From the NCBI GenBank assembly GCA_036365455.1, contig JAWQUS010000032.1, positions 17,802,001 to 17,866,000 of the forward strand: a stretch of 64,000 bases of DNA, in the 5' to 3' direction. A program made the position numbers and the translations under genes. Origin of the DNA: Macrosoma leucophasiata. Lineage: Eukaryota > Arthropoda > Insecta > Lepidoptera > Hedylidae. Of the stretch, positions 32,544 to 43,509 are shown one piece after another (positions within the stretch are counted from its first letter, which is position 1; every line of letters starts with the position of its first letter). A model generated the notes under the pieces. That model had not been told where the DNA came from and searched no databases. It worked only from the letters and a program-made list of their open reading frames with translations.

Positions 32544-32960
32544 AATATTGCACATCAACCGTAGGAAGGAGACTTTGGACACACGGCGGACACACCGCCA
32601 AAATTCCATACAAACGCTTAATTTGGTCTCTATTACACAGACATCGATCAGAGACGTGTATTTACTCGTGCACTTGTGTGCGTAGCACGTAGAGAATACC
32701 AAACGTTGTCCATAAGCGGGGAGGAGGTTGGGTGAGGCGAGGAAATCGGGCGAAACGTCGAAGTGTCCATTCTTTACGTAGTATTATTATATTTTCTCTG
32801 CTTTGGGTTATTTCGGGTCTGTCGTTAACTCTTTCACACCTTACCGATATGTCGTTTGTCGACCATTTTGATCCAGTTTTGACAGTGTGCAGCAGAGATA
32901 ACGCTCTACGAAGTCGAAACTAGCCGATTGTCACTTTCATGGGCTCGATGTGCAATATTT
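32543..32960. mobile_element. Ldna-2 split by Ldna-1
   Basis: Begins TTAATATTGCACATCAACC directly after MITE-K and ends GATGTGCAATATTTG. It is interrupted at GGAGACTTTGG by Ldna-1. Confidence 0.6.
32580..32800 (+). mobile_element. Ldna-1, nested, intact ends
   Basis: CACACGGCGGACACACCGCC to TATTTTCTCTG, 221 bp. Flanks CTTTGGA (32573-32579) and CTTTGGG (32801-32807) are a 7-bp duplication with one mismatch, inside Ldna-2. Confidence 0.8.
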
Positions 32961-33024
32961 GTTCATGAGCACTGTATATATTTTAGTAGACAAAAAAACC
33001 GGCTAAGTGCGTGTCGTTTAAGTA

Positions 33025-33390
33025 ATGAACTCCTGAATACAGCAAAGTAACGTCTGGCTCTTTGACGACACATAATTAAACTGATGTACGTCGCAAAGCA
33101 GGGATTCAAATAGGGATGCAAACATCGTTATAGTAAACATCGTATCGATTAAAATCAGAAAATAATACAATAAATAAAATTGAATAAAAATACACAGAAT
33201 AATCAAAAATTTATAAAAAAATCACGTATCTTCGCGGACAGTCAGCTCGGTGACACAAACTCGTGAATAAAGCAAAGTCACGTCTGCCTCTCTGACTGAC
33301 GTCACATACTTGAACTAAAAATGATATACGCATCGCAAGTAGGGACCCAAACATCTTAATCATCAACATCGTATCAATTCCCGATACATG
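33025..33390. repeat. Local imperfect duplication
   Basis: 33025-33150 and 33256-33387 share GAATA-AGCAAAGT-ACGTCTG, CATCGCAA-style words and CATCGTATC-ATT. An AAAAAACCGGCTAAGTGCGT terminus like that at 50661-50686 precedes it. Confidence 0.5.
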
Positions 33391-33407
33391 AGAAAAAACC
33401 ACCAATA

Positions 33408-33760
33408 CATATTCAATTCAATTCAATTCAAATCATTTATTTCAAATTGGTCTACAAGGACATTTTTGCATTGTCGGGTTATAAGCTACCTAGAGAGAAT
33501 GACTTATAATAATAATCCAATAGGTATTAATAAATACCAATTTAATAATAATATTTAACCGATACGTGATCCATCAATTTTTTTTCAATTCCATCATATA
33601 TTAGAAGAAAATGAAAAATCTGTTCGTCATAATCATAGTCATTCACTTAGCAGAGTTCCAAGTGCAGGCACTACTGAGAAGAACTCCACTACCCAACAAA
33701 CTCAGCGTGTTGCTCTTTTGTCAAAACCTTAGATTTAATACAAATATTATTAAATAAAAT
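33408..33760 (-). mobile_element. CR1-like LINE 3' tail with (ATTCA)n
   Basis: The (ATTCA)n run at 33411-33431 and the following ATCATTTATTTCAAATTGG look like a minus-oriented LINE 3' end. The LINE at 37236 has the same pentamer. The coding part is not recognisable. Confidence 0.5.
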
Positions 33761-33854
33761 AAAGATAATGTGAACGTCCATGGCATATAAATATTTGCAT
33801 ATAAACACATACGCAAATACTCATCAACAGCTTAATATCGTGATAGAAAATAAC

Positions 33855-33967
33855 ACCCGCAAATCACAACAGACACTGGTCTGTTGTGATTTGCGGGTTG
33901 CTTTTGATTTGCTCGTGAACGGGTGCTGATTGTGGGGACTGCCCCACAATCAGCATCCGTTCACGAG
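33855..33967. repeat. Twin perfect hairpins with identical ACTG loops
   Basis: Hairpin 1: 20-bp perfect stem (33855-33874 with 33879-33898), loop ACTG. Hairpin 2: 26-bp stem with one mismatch (33912-33937 with 33942-33967), loop ACTG. They are 13 bp apart, unrelated in stem sequence and GC-rich against their background. No match elsewhere in the window was seen. Confidence 0.75.
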
Positions 33968-34261
33968 TATGACGCATGTGGCAGCCATTGCTTTCCTCGA
34001 TCATTTTGCATCGCTTTTAACAAATCAATGTTTTTTTAAAAATGCTTAAATTATCTACATACATCGTTCTGAGGCATCCGTACTTCAAAAGGAAAAAAAC
34101 TTAACCCTTATAAGATCACTCATGCGTCTGCCTGTTTGTCTGGCTGTCAGTCATATCAGTGACTCAAACATGCACATGCAAACAAAACTGAGAGAATTTC
34201 AGATTGAGAGAATCAAAAAAAAACTTATGCAAACTATATTGTTCGATATATATATATTGTG

Positions 34262-34434
34262 TAATAAAAGTGGCAAACAAGCGTGCAGTTCACTGTGCCA
34301 GAAATTACAGAGCCGTACATTACCACCTGACCGAAACACGATACTGCTGAACACTACCATTTAACGGCAAGTATATTAGGTAATGCGGTGGTGCCAACGA
34401 GCTCCGTCACTGGAGCTCTACCACCAGTAAAATA
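34262..34434 (-). mobile_element. Lsine-1 with internal deletion
   Basis: The tail GTGGCAAACAAGCGTGCAG jumps directly to GCCAGAAATTACAGAGCCG, then the full 5' half to CTCTACCACCAGTA. Confidence 0.65.
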
Positions 34435-34435
34435 T

Positions 34436-34920
34436 AAAGTAATATTATTTTATTGTCCTATATTGTCAGACAATAGGTGTCGGGCAGGTCTTATTGTGGG
34501 GATCTCAATTTTTTAAATATGTTTTATATAAAATGATACATTAACTTAATAAAAATCGACGTTTTAATTCAATGTTTTTTTAAGAAATATCAATATGTCG
34601 ATACGAGAACGTTGTTTGCATCCCTAGTCGAAACCGGATATGAAATATGCAAACAACTGTAAGCTAAAGAGGCTTGCCATCTTATTTATCTTACTATGTA
34701 TACATACATCATGTGTCATTGTGTTTGTACGATAATCATAATCTCCAAAAGCGCTGAATCGATTTCAAAGAAATATTGCGAATATGTGCTTGTATCATAA
34801 AGTATCATTGTTAGTCTTTATAAATAAGCTATTTTGTAAGACGAACGTAATACTTATTTGATGGTGTCATTTTATCTTCTAATTTTTTTTACGTGAAGGT
34901 TGCAGATAACTTTTACTGAT
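34436..34920. other. No gene recognised
   Basis: AT-rich intron without a recognised repeat. Confidence 0.35.
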
Positions 34921-34925
34921 GCTTT

Positions 34926-35211
34926 TACTGGTGGTAGAGCTCCAGTGACGGAGCTCGCGGGCGTAGGCACCACCGCATTACCTGATTTACTTGCCGCTAA
35001 ATGGTAGTGTTCAGCACTATCGTGTTACGGTCAGGGGGTAATGTACGGCCCTGTAATTTCCGGCACAGAGGCATAACACCTTAGGCCTCAGGAGTGGTAA
35101 CGCATTTGCATTTTGACCTTGGTCTTTGTGTGGGTGTCTATAGGCTGCAGTCATCACTTAACATCAATGTGAACTGCATGCTTGTTTGCCACTTCAATTA
35201 CATAAAAAAAA
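34926..35211 (+). mobile_element. Lsine-1, full length
   Basis: Head TACTGGTGGTAGAGCTCCAG, tail CAATTACATAAAAAAAAA. It abuts an inverted Lsine-1 fragment. Confidence 0.8.
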
Positions 35212-35750
35212 AGATAAATATGCAATTAACGTGGATGTTAAGTGATGACTGCAGCCTATAGACATCTACACAAAAATCAGAAGTCAAAATGCAGATACGT
35301 TACGCAGACCTTACGTATGCAGGAAAGAGCATGAAAGTAAATTAAACGCGGTCGATATGTGGTAGGTATTTGCGCAAGATCTGCTGTGTATCGCTCACCA
35401 ATCGCGTTCGTAAAGTATCGATGAAAAATGAAAAAAGGCATACTCCGATGGTTCGGGCATATAGAAAGAATGTCGAAAGAGCGAATGACTAAGCAGATAT
35501 ACAATGCAAATGTGGATGGTTGCAGAGGCCCAGGAAGACCAAGACTGACCTACCAAGACCAAATAGATCGAGTACTGATGGTGGGGTCTAAAGTCTTACG
35601 AACCGGCGTGCATTATGAAGAGAATGATGAATGTAGAAGACGCACGAGAGGTGTGTCAGGACCGGGATATCTGGCGCTTTACACACTCTGCCTACCTCGT
35701 TAGGAAACTGGCGTGAAGATACATACATACCTTACTTAGTTGTTATTTTT
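35212..35750 (-). mobile_element. Lsine-1 fragment split by an RTE end
   Basis: 35220-35314 is the tail half; 35729-35750 (CCTTACTTAGTTGTTA) continues it after the RTE insertion. Confidence 0.6.
35315..35728 (+). mobile_element. RTE-type LINE 3' end nested in Lsine-1
   Basis: Translation gives KKGILRWFGHIERMSKERM, GCRGPGRPRLTYQDQIDRVL and GYLALYTLCLPR, the C-terminus of an RTE-clade reverse transcriptase, then a GATACATACATAC tail. ACCTTAC flanks both ends (35308-35314, 35729-35735). Frames are broken upstream of KKGIL. Confidence 0.8.
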
Positions 35751-35818
35751 TATTTATTCCCAAGTGCAACAAAAAAATAAATTAAGTAGGAAGGTAAGCG
35801 TATTACAGTGCTCAACAA

Positions 35819-36005
35819 TAAATATTGCACATCAAGCCTAGGAAAGAGATTTCGGCTTATTTCGAGTTTATAGAGCGTTATCTCTCATTTTGATCGAGTT
35901 TTGACCAATACTGGACTGTCAGTGCTTAGGTAGGTAATGTGCAACAGAGATACCGCTCTACGAAGTCGAAACGAGCCAATCTTCTCTTTCGCAGGCAATA
36001 CTGTA
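35819..36005. mobile_element. Ldna-2, right end lost
   Basis: TAAATATTGCACATCAAGCC to CTCTACGAAGTCGAAACGAG and CAGGCAATACT. It is not split by another element; the terminal TIR is missing on the right. Confidence 0.6.
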
Positions 36006-36540
36006 CCTACGCAATTGTGTTTGTGTAACACTGATTTAAACAAAGAACAAAATGAAGCGTCAACGTTTTTCAAAACAATTTTCAACGGGAAAAGCAAAAC
36101 AGCTTCCATATTCATAGGAAATTGACAGAGGAGGCCTATGACAATTTTTATACCTGCCTAAGTAGCGGGGTGAAACTCCCCTCGGGTTACAGGGGTGAAA
36201 AGTAATTTAGGGTGTATGCTATACGTTGCACCCTCCTGTAATGATGGGGGGCGCTGTGAATGGGCACTGGGTACGTTGGCGTGTTCTGAAGCAAATGTTT
36301 TGAAGTTTTGATTAGATATAAACAGGAAGTTACTATAAACGAATGATTTATTTACATCTAAACGTTGGTGATGTAAAGGCACGCGATTTGATGTTATTTT
36401 TATGATTTATTTAAGCAATAATAGCGTTATGTACCTACGTTATTCATATTAAGTTATCTAAGTCTACAAAAATTAATAAAAATGAATCACCTAAATGTTG
36501 GTACTTAGGCGCATAACAATCAAACGTAAACTTAAAAAAA
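36006..36540. other. No gene recognised
   Basis: No named repeat. A GGGGTGAAACTCCCCTCGGG stem-like patch lies at 36167-36186. Confidence 0.35.
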
Positions 36541-36549
36541 AAAAACGTA

Positions 36550-36655
36550 TTTTCACGCCTGTAATCTTTGTAGGTGTAGGCAGAGGTAAATGCATGCATA
36601 CAAGCATACACGCAAACATCCTCGATTCACTGGTTACGTTTTCGCTGAAGTAAAG
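36550..36655 (-). mobile_element. Lsine-2 tail fragment
   Basis: TTCACGCCTGTAATC to GATTCACTGGTTACGTTTTC; the head is absent. Confidence 0.55.
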
Positions 36656-36767
36656 CTGCGTACAAATAAATGGCGGCTAACCATCGAAGATCGGCGAGAC
36701 GCGCGACAACTCGATGCCTTGTCTACATAGTAGGTAGGTACCCGGCCGACGCCGCGCGCGCCATGAT

Positions 36768-36984
36768 GAGCGATGACTGCAGCCTATAGACACCCACACA
36801 AAGACCAAGGTCGAAATGCAGATGCGTTACCACTCCTGAGGCCTAAGGTTTTATGCCTCTGTGCCGGAAATTACAGGGCCGTATATTACCACCTGATCGG
36901 AACACGATAGTGCTGAACACTACCATTTAGCGGTAAGTATATTAGGTAATACGGTGGTGCCTACGCCCGCGAGCTCCGTCACTG
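36768..36984 (-). mobile_element. Lsine-1, missing tail and last bases of the head
   Basis: From GAGCGATGACTGCAGCCTAT to GCGAGCTCCGTCACTG; high identity, without poly-T. Confidence 0.7.
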
Positions 36985-37235
36985 TCCGTATTGTCCGAGG
37001 AAGCGAATCAATTTAACAGCACTACGTAAGCATAAATGTAAGAACCTTCAAGGGTATTATGTCAGAGTACGTCGACAAAGCTCTGAGCTCTCTCTTAACT
37101 TTGATGTCAAGGAGATTTATTTCAAGAAATATAAATACCTACATCCGTATAGCAACGTGGTTGTAAATATATGTATATCTATACATATAATAAAACAGTA
37201 AAACTCGCGTGTCTGTACATTGTATATATTTACGA

Positions 37236-40200
37236 AAAACAATTCAATTCAATTCAATAATATATTTGCATTCTGCAATGGTAGTGCGTTGGACAATAAT
37301 AATATAAGTATCTCATTACAGACCCATTTGGGCACAGCAAAATTATATAATAGTTATAATAGGAGAGGAGAGGTTATTCAAAGATTTAGAAATATTTTAC
37401 AATTTATCGGCAAAATATTATTTTATATTATAATAACATTTTTTAACAAGCATGTTTTTTAAATTCTTAAGAAATATTTTATTTTTAGTTTCGCATTTTA
37501 ACGATTCCAGTAATTTATTAAATGTTTTAATGGCCATAATGGATGTATGTAAAGTGAGCCTGGAATTTGGTAACATTAGTCTGTTTTTATTACGTATTGA
37601 ATAATTGCTTTGAAATTCTTGTCGGTATTTAAAAATGGTTGGATTTTTTTGAACAAATTTACAAATTTCGAAAATATATATAGAAGGTAAAATCAGTATT
37701 TTGAGGTCTTGAAAATGGGGTCGGCAGCTTTCTGTTTCTTTAATTTTCATAAGAATACGAATAAGTTTCTTTTGTTTTGTAAATAGAGAGGGTGCTTCGG
37801 TGCTATTTCCCCACAAAATAACAGCATAGTTTAGCCATGCATTCGCGAACGCATAGTACATGGCAAGGGCGGTGTCTAGGTCAGTAGTTTTTCTTATTTG
37901 GCTAAGAGCATAAGTAAATCGTGATATTTTATTTGAGACAGTATTTATGTGTTTTTTCCAATTTATATTTTTATCAATTTCTATACCTAATAATGTAGCA
38001 TCATTTGCGATTTGGATGATGTTTCTCTTATATGTAAAATTAAACTGTAGTGGCTGTTTTTGGGGTGGTGGAATATCAGCAATTTAGTTTTTGTGTAATT
38101 TATTTGTAGGTTGTGGTCTTGCATCCAATTGTTCACTGTGTCCATGGTACTCGTATATGTTAATTTTTCGGTTAGGTTTATACTATTTTTACACATGGTT
38201 AATATTGAAATGTCATCTGCGAATAATACACTATTTTCATTTATTGATTTTGGCAGGTCGTTAATAATATATATATAAGAAACTAGCTGTTGCCCGCGGC
38301 TTCGCCCGCGTAGATGTCGTTTTATAATCCTGAATTTTCTTTGCTATAAACCTCACCGTGCCCGAAACCCTTCCAACGAATGCAAAACCGTGGAAATCGG
38401 TTCGTGCGTCCTGGAGTTATAGCGTCAGGAAGGAAAACCCGACTTATTTTTATATTATAGATAAGAGACATCCTGTTACGCTGCCTTGTGGAATCGATGA
38501 GTTAATAATTTTGTTTTGTGACCGGACTTTTGTTATTTTATTATTGACTCTATCATAATGCTCAATTTCGACTGACTGTTTTCTATTTTGTAAAAAAGAT
38601 GTAAACCATTTGTGAGCATGACCACGTATACCGATACCGTATAGTTTATTCAGTAGGATGTCGTGTTGGACCGTATCATAGGCTTTGGTCATATCGAGTA
38701 GGATCCCAACAGCATAGTTTTTTATATCCAGCGTATTTATAACTTCTTGTATGTACTTGTAAACTGCTAATATTGTTGACTTTTTTTTGCGAAAACCGTT
38801 TTGCGATTCATCAAAAATTTTGTATTTTTCGCAGAAATTATAAATTCTATCTGTCATACATTTTTCAAATATTTTTGAAATTGTTGACAATAGTGTTATA
38901 GGCCTATAATTAGTGGGTTTAAATTTACTATCTTTTTTATGAATTGGTTTGACTATGGATATTTTTAATAGCTCTGGAAAAACTCCTTCCTGGAAAGACT
39001 GGTTAATTAATATCATGAGTGGTAAAGTTAGTTCGTCAGCACATTCTCTTATCAATGTCGGCGGTAACTCATCAAATCCAAAGGAATGTTTATTTTTTAA
39101 CTTTTTTATAGTTTTATTCACTTCTTCAGGTGTAACTTGGCTTAAATAAATTGAATTTTCAGTAAGGTTTATTACAGATCGTCCTGATGGTGTCTTTCCA
39201 TTTTGTAAATAGATTTTTTCCTCACCAATCGATGCAATGTAATTGTTAAATTCGTTAACGATTATTTTGGGATCTATAATAAGTTTATTGTCCTTGTCTA
39301 TTAATTTAATGTTAATTTTGTCTTTTTTGGGTTTTTTATTAGTGCGTTCGTTTATAATACTCCACATCGTTTTCATTTTGTTATTTGATAGTTTTATTTT
39401 TTTTTATATAATTTAGGCGTTTAGATATAAGTATAGATTTTTTAAGTATTTTTTCATATTTTTTATATTATTGCATTAGAACAGGGTTTTTAGATTTAAT
39501 TGAATGTATTCTCAACAGTCTTTTATTTAAACAAGAAATTCTAATGGCTACCGTTAACCAGTATTTTTTATGTCTATTTTTTAATTTTAGTGGTAATAAA
39601 GGTATGCATTTGTTAAGGATATTCATTAATATTCCATGGAAGTTGCTGCAATTTTGGTCAATATTGTTAGTTTTCTTTATTATTTTTAACCATTTTATTC
39701 CTTTTAGCTTTTGTTTGAAATTATAAACATTTTTCTTATTAAAAAGTCTTTTATTAATATTCCATCTCTGTATATCACCATTTAATTCCTTCGATTTTAT
39801 GCTTATTACTATACCCTTATAGTCGCTAAAACAAAAATCTTCAACGTATGTAGATATTATGTTTTTGTCAAAATTACTAAATATTAAATCGATACATTTT
39901 TTTTGTCGCGTACTTCTTTTTATATGTTGGATATAGTTATATTCTGCCATTAAATGCAATAAGTGTTTCGACTCATTTGTATTTAAAATATTAACATTAA
40001 AATCTTCCGTTTGGAATACTTTTTATTTATATGATTTAGTATAAGTTTTAGTTGTCTATGAAAAACCTCTCTTTTCCTTCCATTCCAATATAAAGCAATT
40101 AATAAAATATTTTCACTAAGTAGTTCTGTAGCACAGACTTCTTTTACGTATTCAATAGAAAAAGCCGTAACATCACTCCTGTCTTTGGACTCACATGAAT

Positions 40201-41510
40201 CTCACAGTAAAATACAAACTCTGTTACACAAATGGCTTGAAATGCGTTTTTCTCTACAAAAGCTTCAACCAAGTCTTGCTTATTATTTAAGCTCTGGCAG
40301 TTTTGATATAATATTTTAAAATAAGTTATATTGTGTTCTTCCTCGTGGGGCTCGAAAAGTTTTTATATTATTATTTGAGCGGAAAGATGAGCTCGGTCTT
40401 TCTAGCGAAGTATCATGAGTTGTGTTGTCGGATGTTTCTGCGATGTATAGTTTTCCGTTTACGTATAACTTATTATCGCGTATAATTGCGAACTTCCCGC
40501 TCTGTCTTTCAATTTTGAGTAGTTCTTGTAGTTTCTTCCTCTCTTTACGTCCTTGTTCGTCAAAATATTCCGAAACATAGAGACCAGAATTTTTTTAGGT
40601 AGGTAGTATTTTGTAGAATATGCTTTGTTATTTTCTTACTTATTAATTCTATCATGATTTTTCGGCGATATCCTTTTCTGCCTATCCTTGATATTTCATC
40701 TATGTGATAAGTCAAATCAATACCATATAAGTCGTAGAAGATATCAATAATCTGCCGACTAAGACTGTATTCGTCCTCGCCATAGTTTTCATTTAGGCCG
40801 TACAGTACTATTTTTTTGTTATATTGGCATGAATGTTCGGTGACCACTTTATTTGATGTTGAGTTTCGATTCGCTTGCTCCTGTTGAGTTAACTTTTGTG
40901 ACAGTTCTTTCAGTTGCATTTGCATTTCTATTTTTTGATTTTCTAATTGTTTAATTTTTGTGTCTAAATCTTTTAAATTACTTTCCGTATTTACCTGTAT
41001 AGATTTTAACATATTAAATTCCTGCATAAAGACCTTTTTGAAGTCTCTGATAGCATTTATAATTTTTTAATGATTTGAAACTTCAAATACTATTGTCTTT
41101 TGCATTAATTTTAATTTGCTTTCTAGTAGGGCACTCAACTGTCTAAGGTTTATTTGATCTGAATCAGATTTATTTGGTCCCGCAGAGTCTGTCGTGTTAT
41201 TCGTTACAGTATCACGCATAATACTATTTTTCAGGTCGCTGTCGCTAGTATTTATTATAGAGTGGATACTTCTTACTGCTGTATTATCATTCCTCGTGTG
41301 TCTTTTTGAAATATTTAAGCATTCAGGACATGTCCAAGATATATCGTATAAATGCCCTTTTGTTTTATACTGGTTTTCTGAAATACTGAGACATTTATAA
41401 TAGTATCTTGCTTTACAACAACAACAGGTCAAGCGTTCTGATATATTCACATGTTTGCTGACGAAGATACAGGAACAGCACGATGGTCAGCAGTTGTTGC
41501 ACCAGCTTCA
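37236..41510 (-). mobile_element. CR1-like LINE, nearly full length, decayed
   Basis: Layout on the minus strand: ORF1 from about 41450 with a PHD-type zinc finger (TCCCCKARYYYKC ... WTCPEC) and a coiled coil (LKDLDTKIKQLENQKIEMQM); a degraded endonuclease region (40560-39470); reverse transcriptase (39376-37420) with [54 protein letters not shown] and VLFADDIS; then a (TTGAA)n tail at 37238-37256. Several frameshifts and one insertion (38283-38460) break it. A PHD-type ORF1 is typical of CR1-superfamily LINEs. It lies in the sense of the host gene. Confidence 0.8.
38283..38460. mobile_element. GCTGTTGCCCGCGGCTTCG repeat inserted in the LINE RT
   Basis: CTAGCTGTTGCCCGCGGCTT to TTATTTTTATATTATAG. 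It splits the reverse transcriptase between [10 protein letters not shown] and the YINDLP block. Flanks ATAAGAAA and ATAAGAGA suggest an 8-bp duplication with one mismatch. It resembles a family common in Lepidoptera (LINE tail or Helitron-like). Confidence 0.65.
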
Positions 41511-41674
41511 GCTTCAAACTAATTGGGGGCGATGTTAAAATAGTATTAGAACGCTTTTCAATGATTTTTTTTTGTCTGTCTGTTTGTCTGCTTATCTGTT
41601 TGTCTATTTCTCCCTTTCTCAGGCTAATCTCCGAAGATACTGGACGGATTCGAATGAAACTTTTTGTGGTGTAT

Positions 41675-41835
41675 AGATACTAAGCCTGGCCAACATTTCG
41701 GCTACTTTTTACTGCGGGAAAATCACTCATTCCCACGGGAATCTCTACATTTAATTTCATTTTCCTATACAATATCAAACTTTTGACACATAATTTCATT
41801 GTGAGGCAATACGAAGTTTGCCGGGTCAGCTAGTA
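41675..41835 (-). repeat. Lepidopteran-type repeat (GCCGGGTCAGCTAG end)
   Basis: Ends ATTGTGAGGCAATACGAAGT and TTGCCGGGTCAGCTAG, the inverse of the start of the copy at 46821. Confidence 0.55.
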
Positions 41836-41871
41836 GTATAATATATTAAAATAAAAAGCCTTTCATTTCTT

Positions 41872-42180
41872 GTATGTATGTATGTATCTTCACGCCAGGT
41901 CCCTACCTAACGGGGTAGGCAGAGAGTGTAGAGCGCTAGATATCCCGGTCCTGACATACCTCTCGTGCCTCGTCTATCTTCATCATTCTCTTCATACATG
42001 CACGTCGATTCCTAAGACTTTTGACCCCACCATCAGACAGAACTCGACCTATTTAGTCATGGTGGGTCAGTCTTGGTCTTCCTGGGCCTCTGCAACCATC
42101 CACATTCGCATTGTATATCTGTTTAGTCATTCGCTCATTCGACACTCTTTCTATATTCATTTCTTGCACTATACAAAAAT
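41872..42180 (-). mobile_element. RTE-type LINE 3' end
   Basis: (GTAT)n, CTTCACGCCAGGTCCCTACC, to CAACCATCCACATTCGCATT and CATTCGCTCATTCG. It is the minus-oriented relative of 35315-35728. Confidence 0.75.
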
Positions 42181-42399
42181 TAACAAATGGTTAACTTAAC
42201 CTAGATAACTTAACTTAAATTCTTAACTTAACTTTTCACTTCATAGTTTTTTTATATTATAGGTACCTATATCGTTTAATATATTTTGTAGGATTTAGAT
42301 AAATATTACTATCAATGAGTGAATGAGAATGTCATCTAAAATATAATATTTCCGCTGGAAAAGAAAACGCGTTCCCGGGTTAATTTAATTAAAATAAAC

Positions 42400-42705
42400 G
42401 TAACTTCACGCCTGTAACCTCCGAAGGGGTAGGAGGTAAATGCATGCATTCAAGCATACTTGCAAACACCCACGATTCGCCGGTTACGTTTTGGCCCATG
42501 TAACAGGTGACGAGCCTGTTGACATCTCCGAGCACATTACCAAACTTTGAGGTACTGGGAAATTTCCTGAAAATGGAAAAATCCCAATAGAACCAGAGAT
42601 AAAGGACTTTACACTATCATCTCTGATAACCCCTACCCGGGAATCGAACCCAGGACCTCAGCGTAGTAGTAGTGGCCTGCTACCACTAGGCTACCGAGGC
42701 AGTTT
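42400..42705 (-). mobile_element. Lsine-2, full length
   Basis: The best copy of this family, about 305 bp: ACTTCACGCCTGTAACCTCC, GATTCGCCGGTTACGTTTTG, AACCAGAGATAAAGGACTTT, CCTACCCGGGAATCGAACCC and GGCTACCGAGGCAG. On the minus strand the head has the A box TAGCCTAGTGG and B box GGGTTCGATTCCCGGG. Confidence 0.8.
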
Positions 42706-42749
42706 AATTAAAATAATCGGCATTGAATGTGTTGATTAAGAAAATCCCT

Positions 42750-43205
42750 CCCTAAAAGGCGGATATACCATAATCACCATTGGCTTGGCATGCGGATTGG
42801 CGATCGCAGTGGCAGACTGACTGGCAGTAGTTTCGTAATGAACGCTGCTACACTTCTCGCGTTATTGGATTTTTTTTTTCGAATGGACAGTATTACTGTT
42901 GGCAAAATGCCTCTACAGCGTAACCGGACATGAGAGGCGCATAGCTCCTATGGGAGCTCGGGCTGGATTAACGTAGTTGGCACTTCAGCGCGAGTGCCTT
43001 GCGGCTGCACTGTAATGCCCACTGCGTGGGGAGAGGGTGGCGACGAGCCTAAGGGCACCTCTGTCTGCCAGGGGCGGTTATTTCTATGGACGGACTTATT
43101 ATATGGACGGATATTATTTCTATGAGGGTTATTGGATTAATTACCGCCTTATTTGCATGGTTTGACCGCCATTGTTCGGTCGACTGGCTGTGCGGGCGAA
43201 TTACC
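42750..43205. repeat. Unnamed repeat split by a LINE tail
   Basis: 42750-42871 and 43129-43205 together match 8780-8965. TTATTGGATT is present on both sides of the insertion. Confidence 0.6.
42872..43128 (-). mobile_element. 5'-truncated LINE 3' end with 10-bp target duplication
   Basis: Poly-T at its left edge (poly-A tail on the minus strand) and TTATTGGATT at 42862-42871 and 43129-43138. The body includes GGACATGAGAGGCGCATAGC and CTCTGTCTGCCAGGGGCGG. The LINE clade cannot be told from this tail alone. Confidence 0.7.
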
Positions 43206-43384
43206 TCCAACGGTGGACAGTGGGGAGTCCCGACGCCTATAAGAAAACTTATATTTTGTGTTATGAGCTGCAGAAGATTCCTCCAACTCCAAGAGGATGC
43301 GGGTATATTCTCAGAGAATCAAATATTTAAAGACCCTGTACAGCTAAAGTAAGTAGCTAAAGTGATGCATATATCTTCTTTGTC

Positions 43385-43503
43385 TTTTTCTATCCTGAAT
43401 ATTTGACAATGCAACTGACAAAGACAAAGCAATCTATAGCTAAAACGTAGATACGTTTTAGCTATAGATTGCTTTGTCTTTACGTACGTTTATGAATAAG
43501 GGG
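43385..43503. repeat. MITE-L derivative with a 62-bp near-perfect palindrome
   Basis: 43420-43449 and 43452-43481 are a perfect 30-bp inverted repeat separated by 2 bases. It includes the TAGCTAAAACGTA / TACGTTTTAGCTA core and ends near ACGTTTATGAATAAGGGGG like the element at 18416. Confidence 0.7.
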
Positions 43504-43509
43504 GACAGA

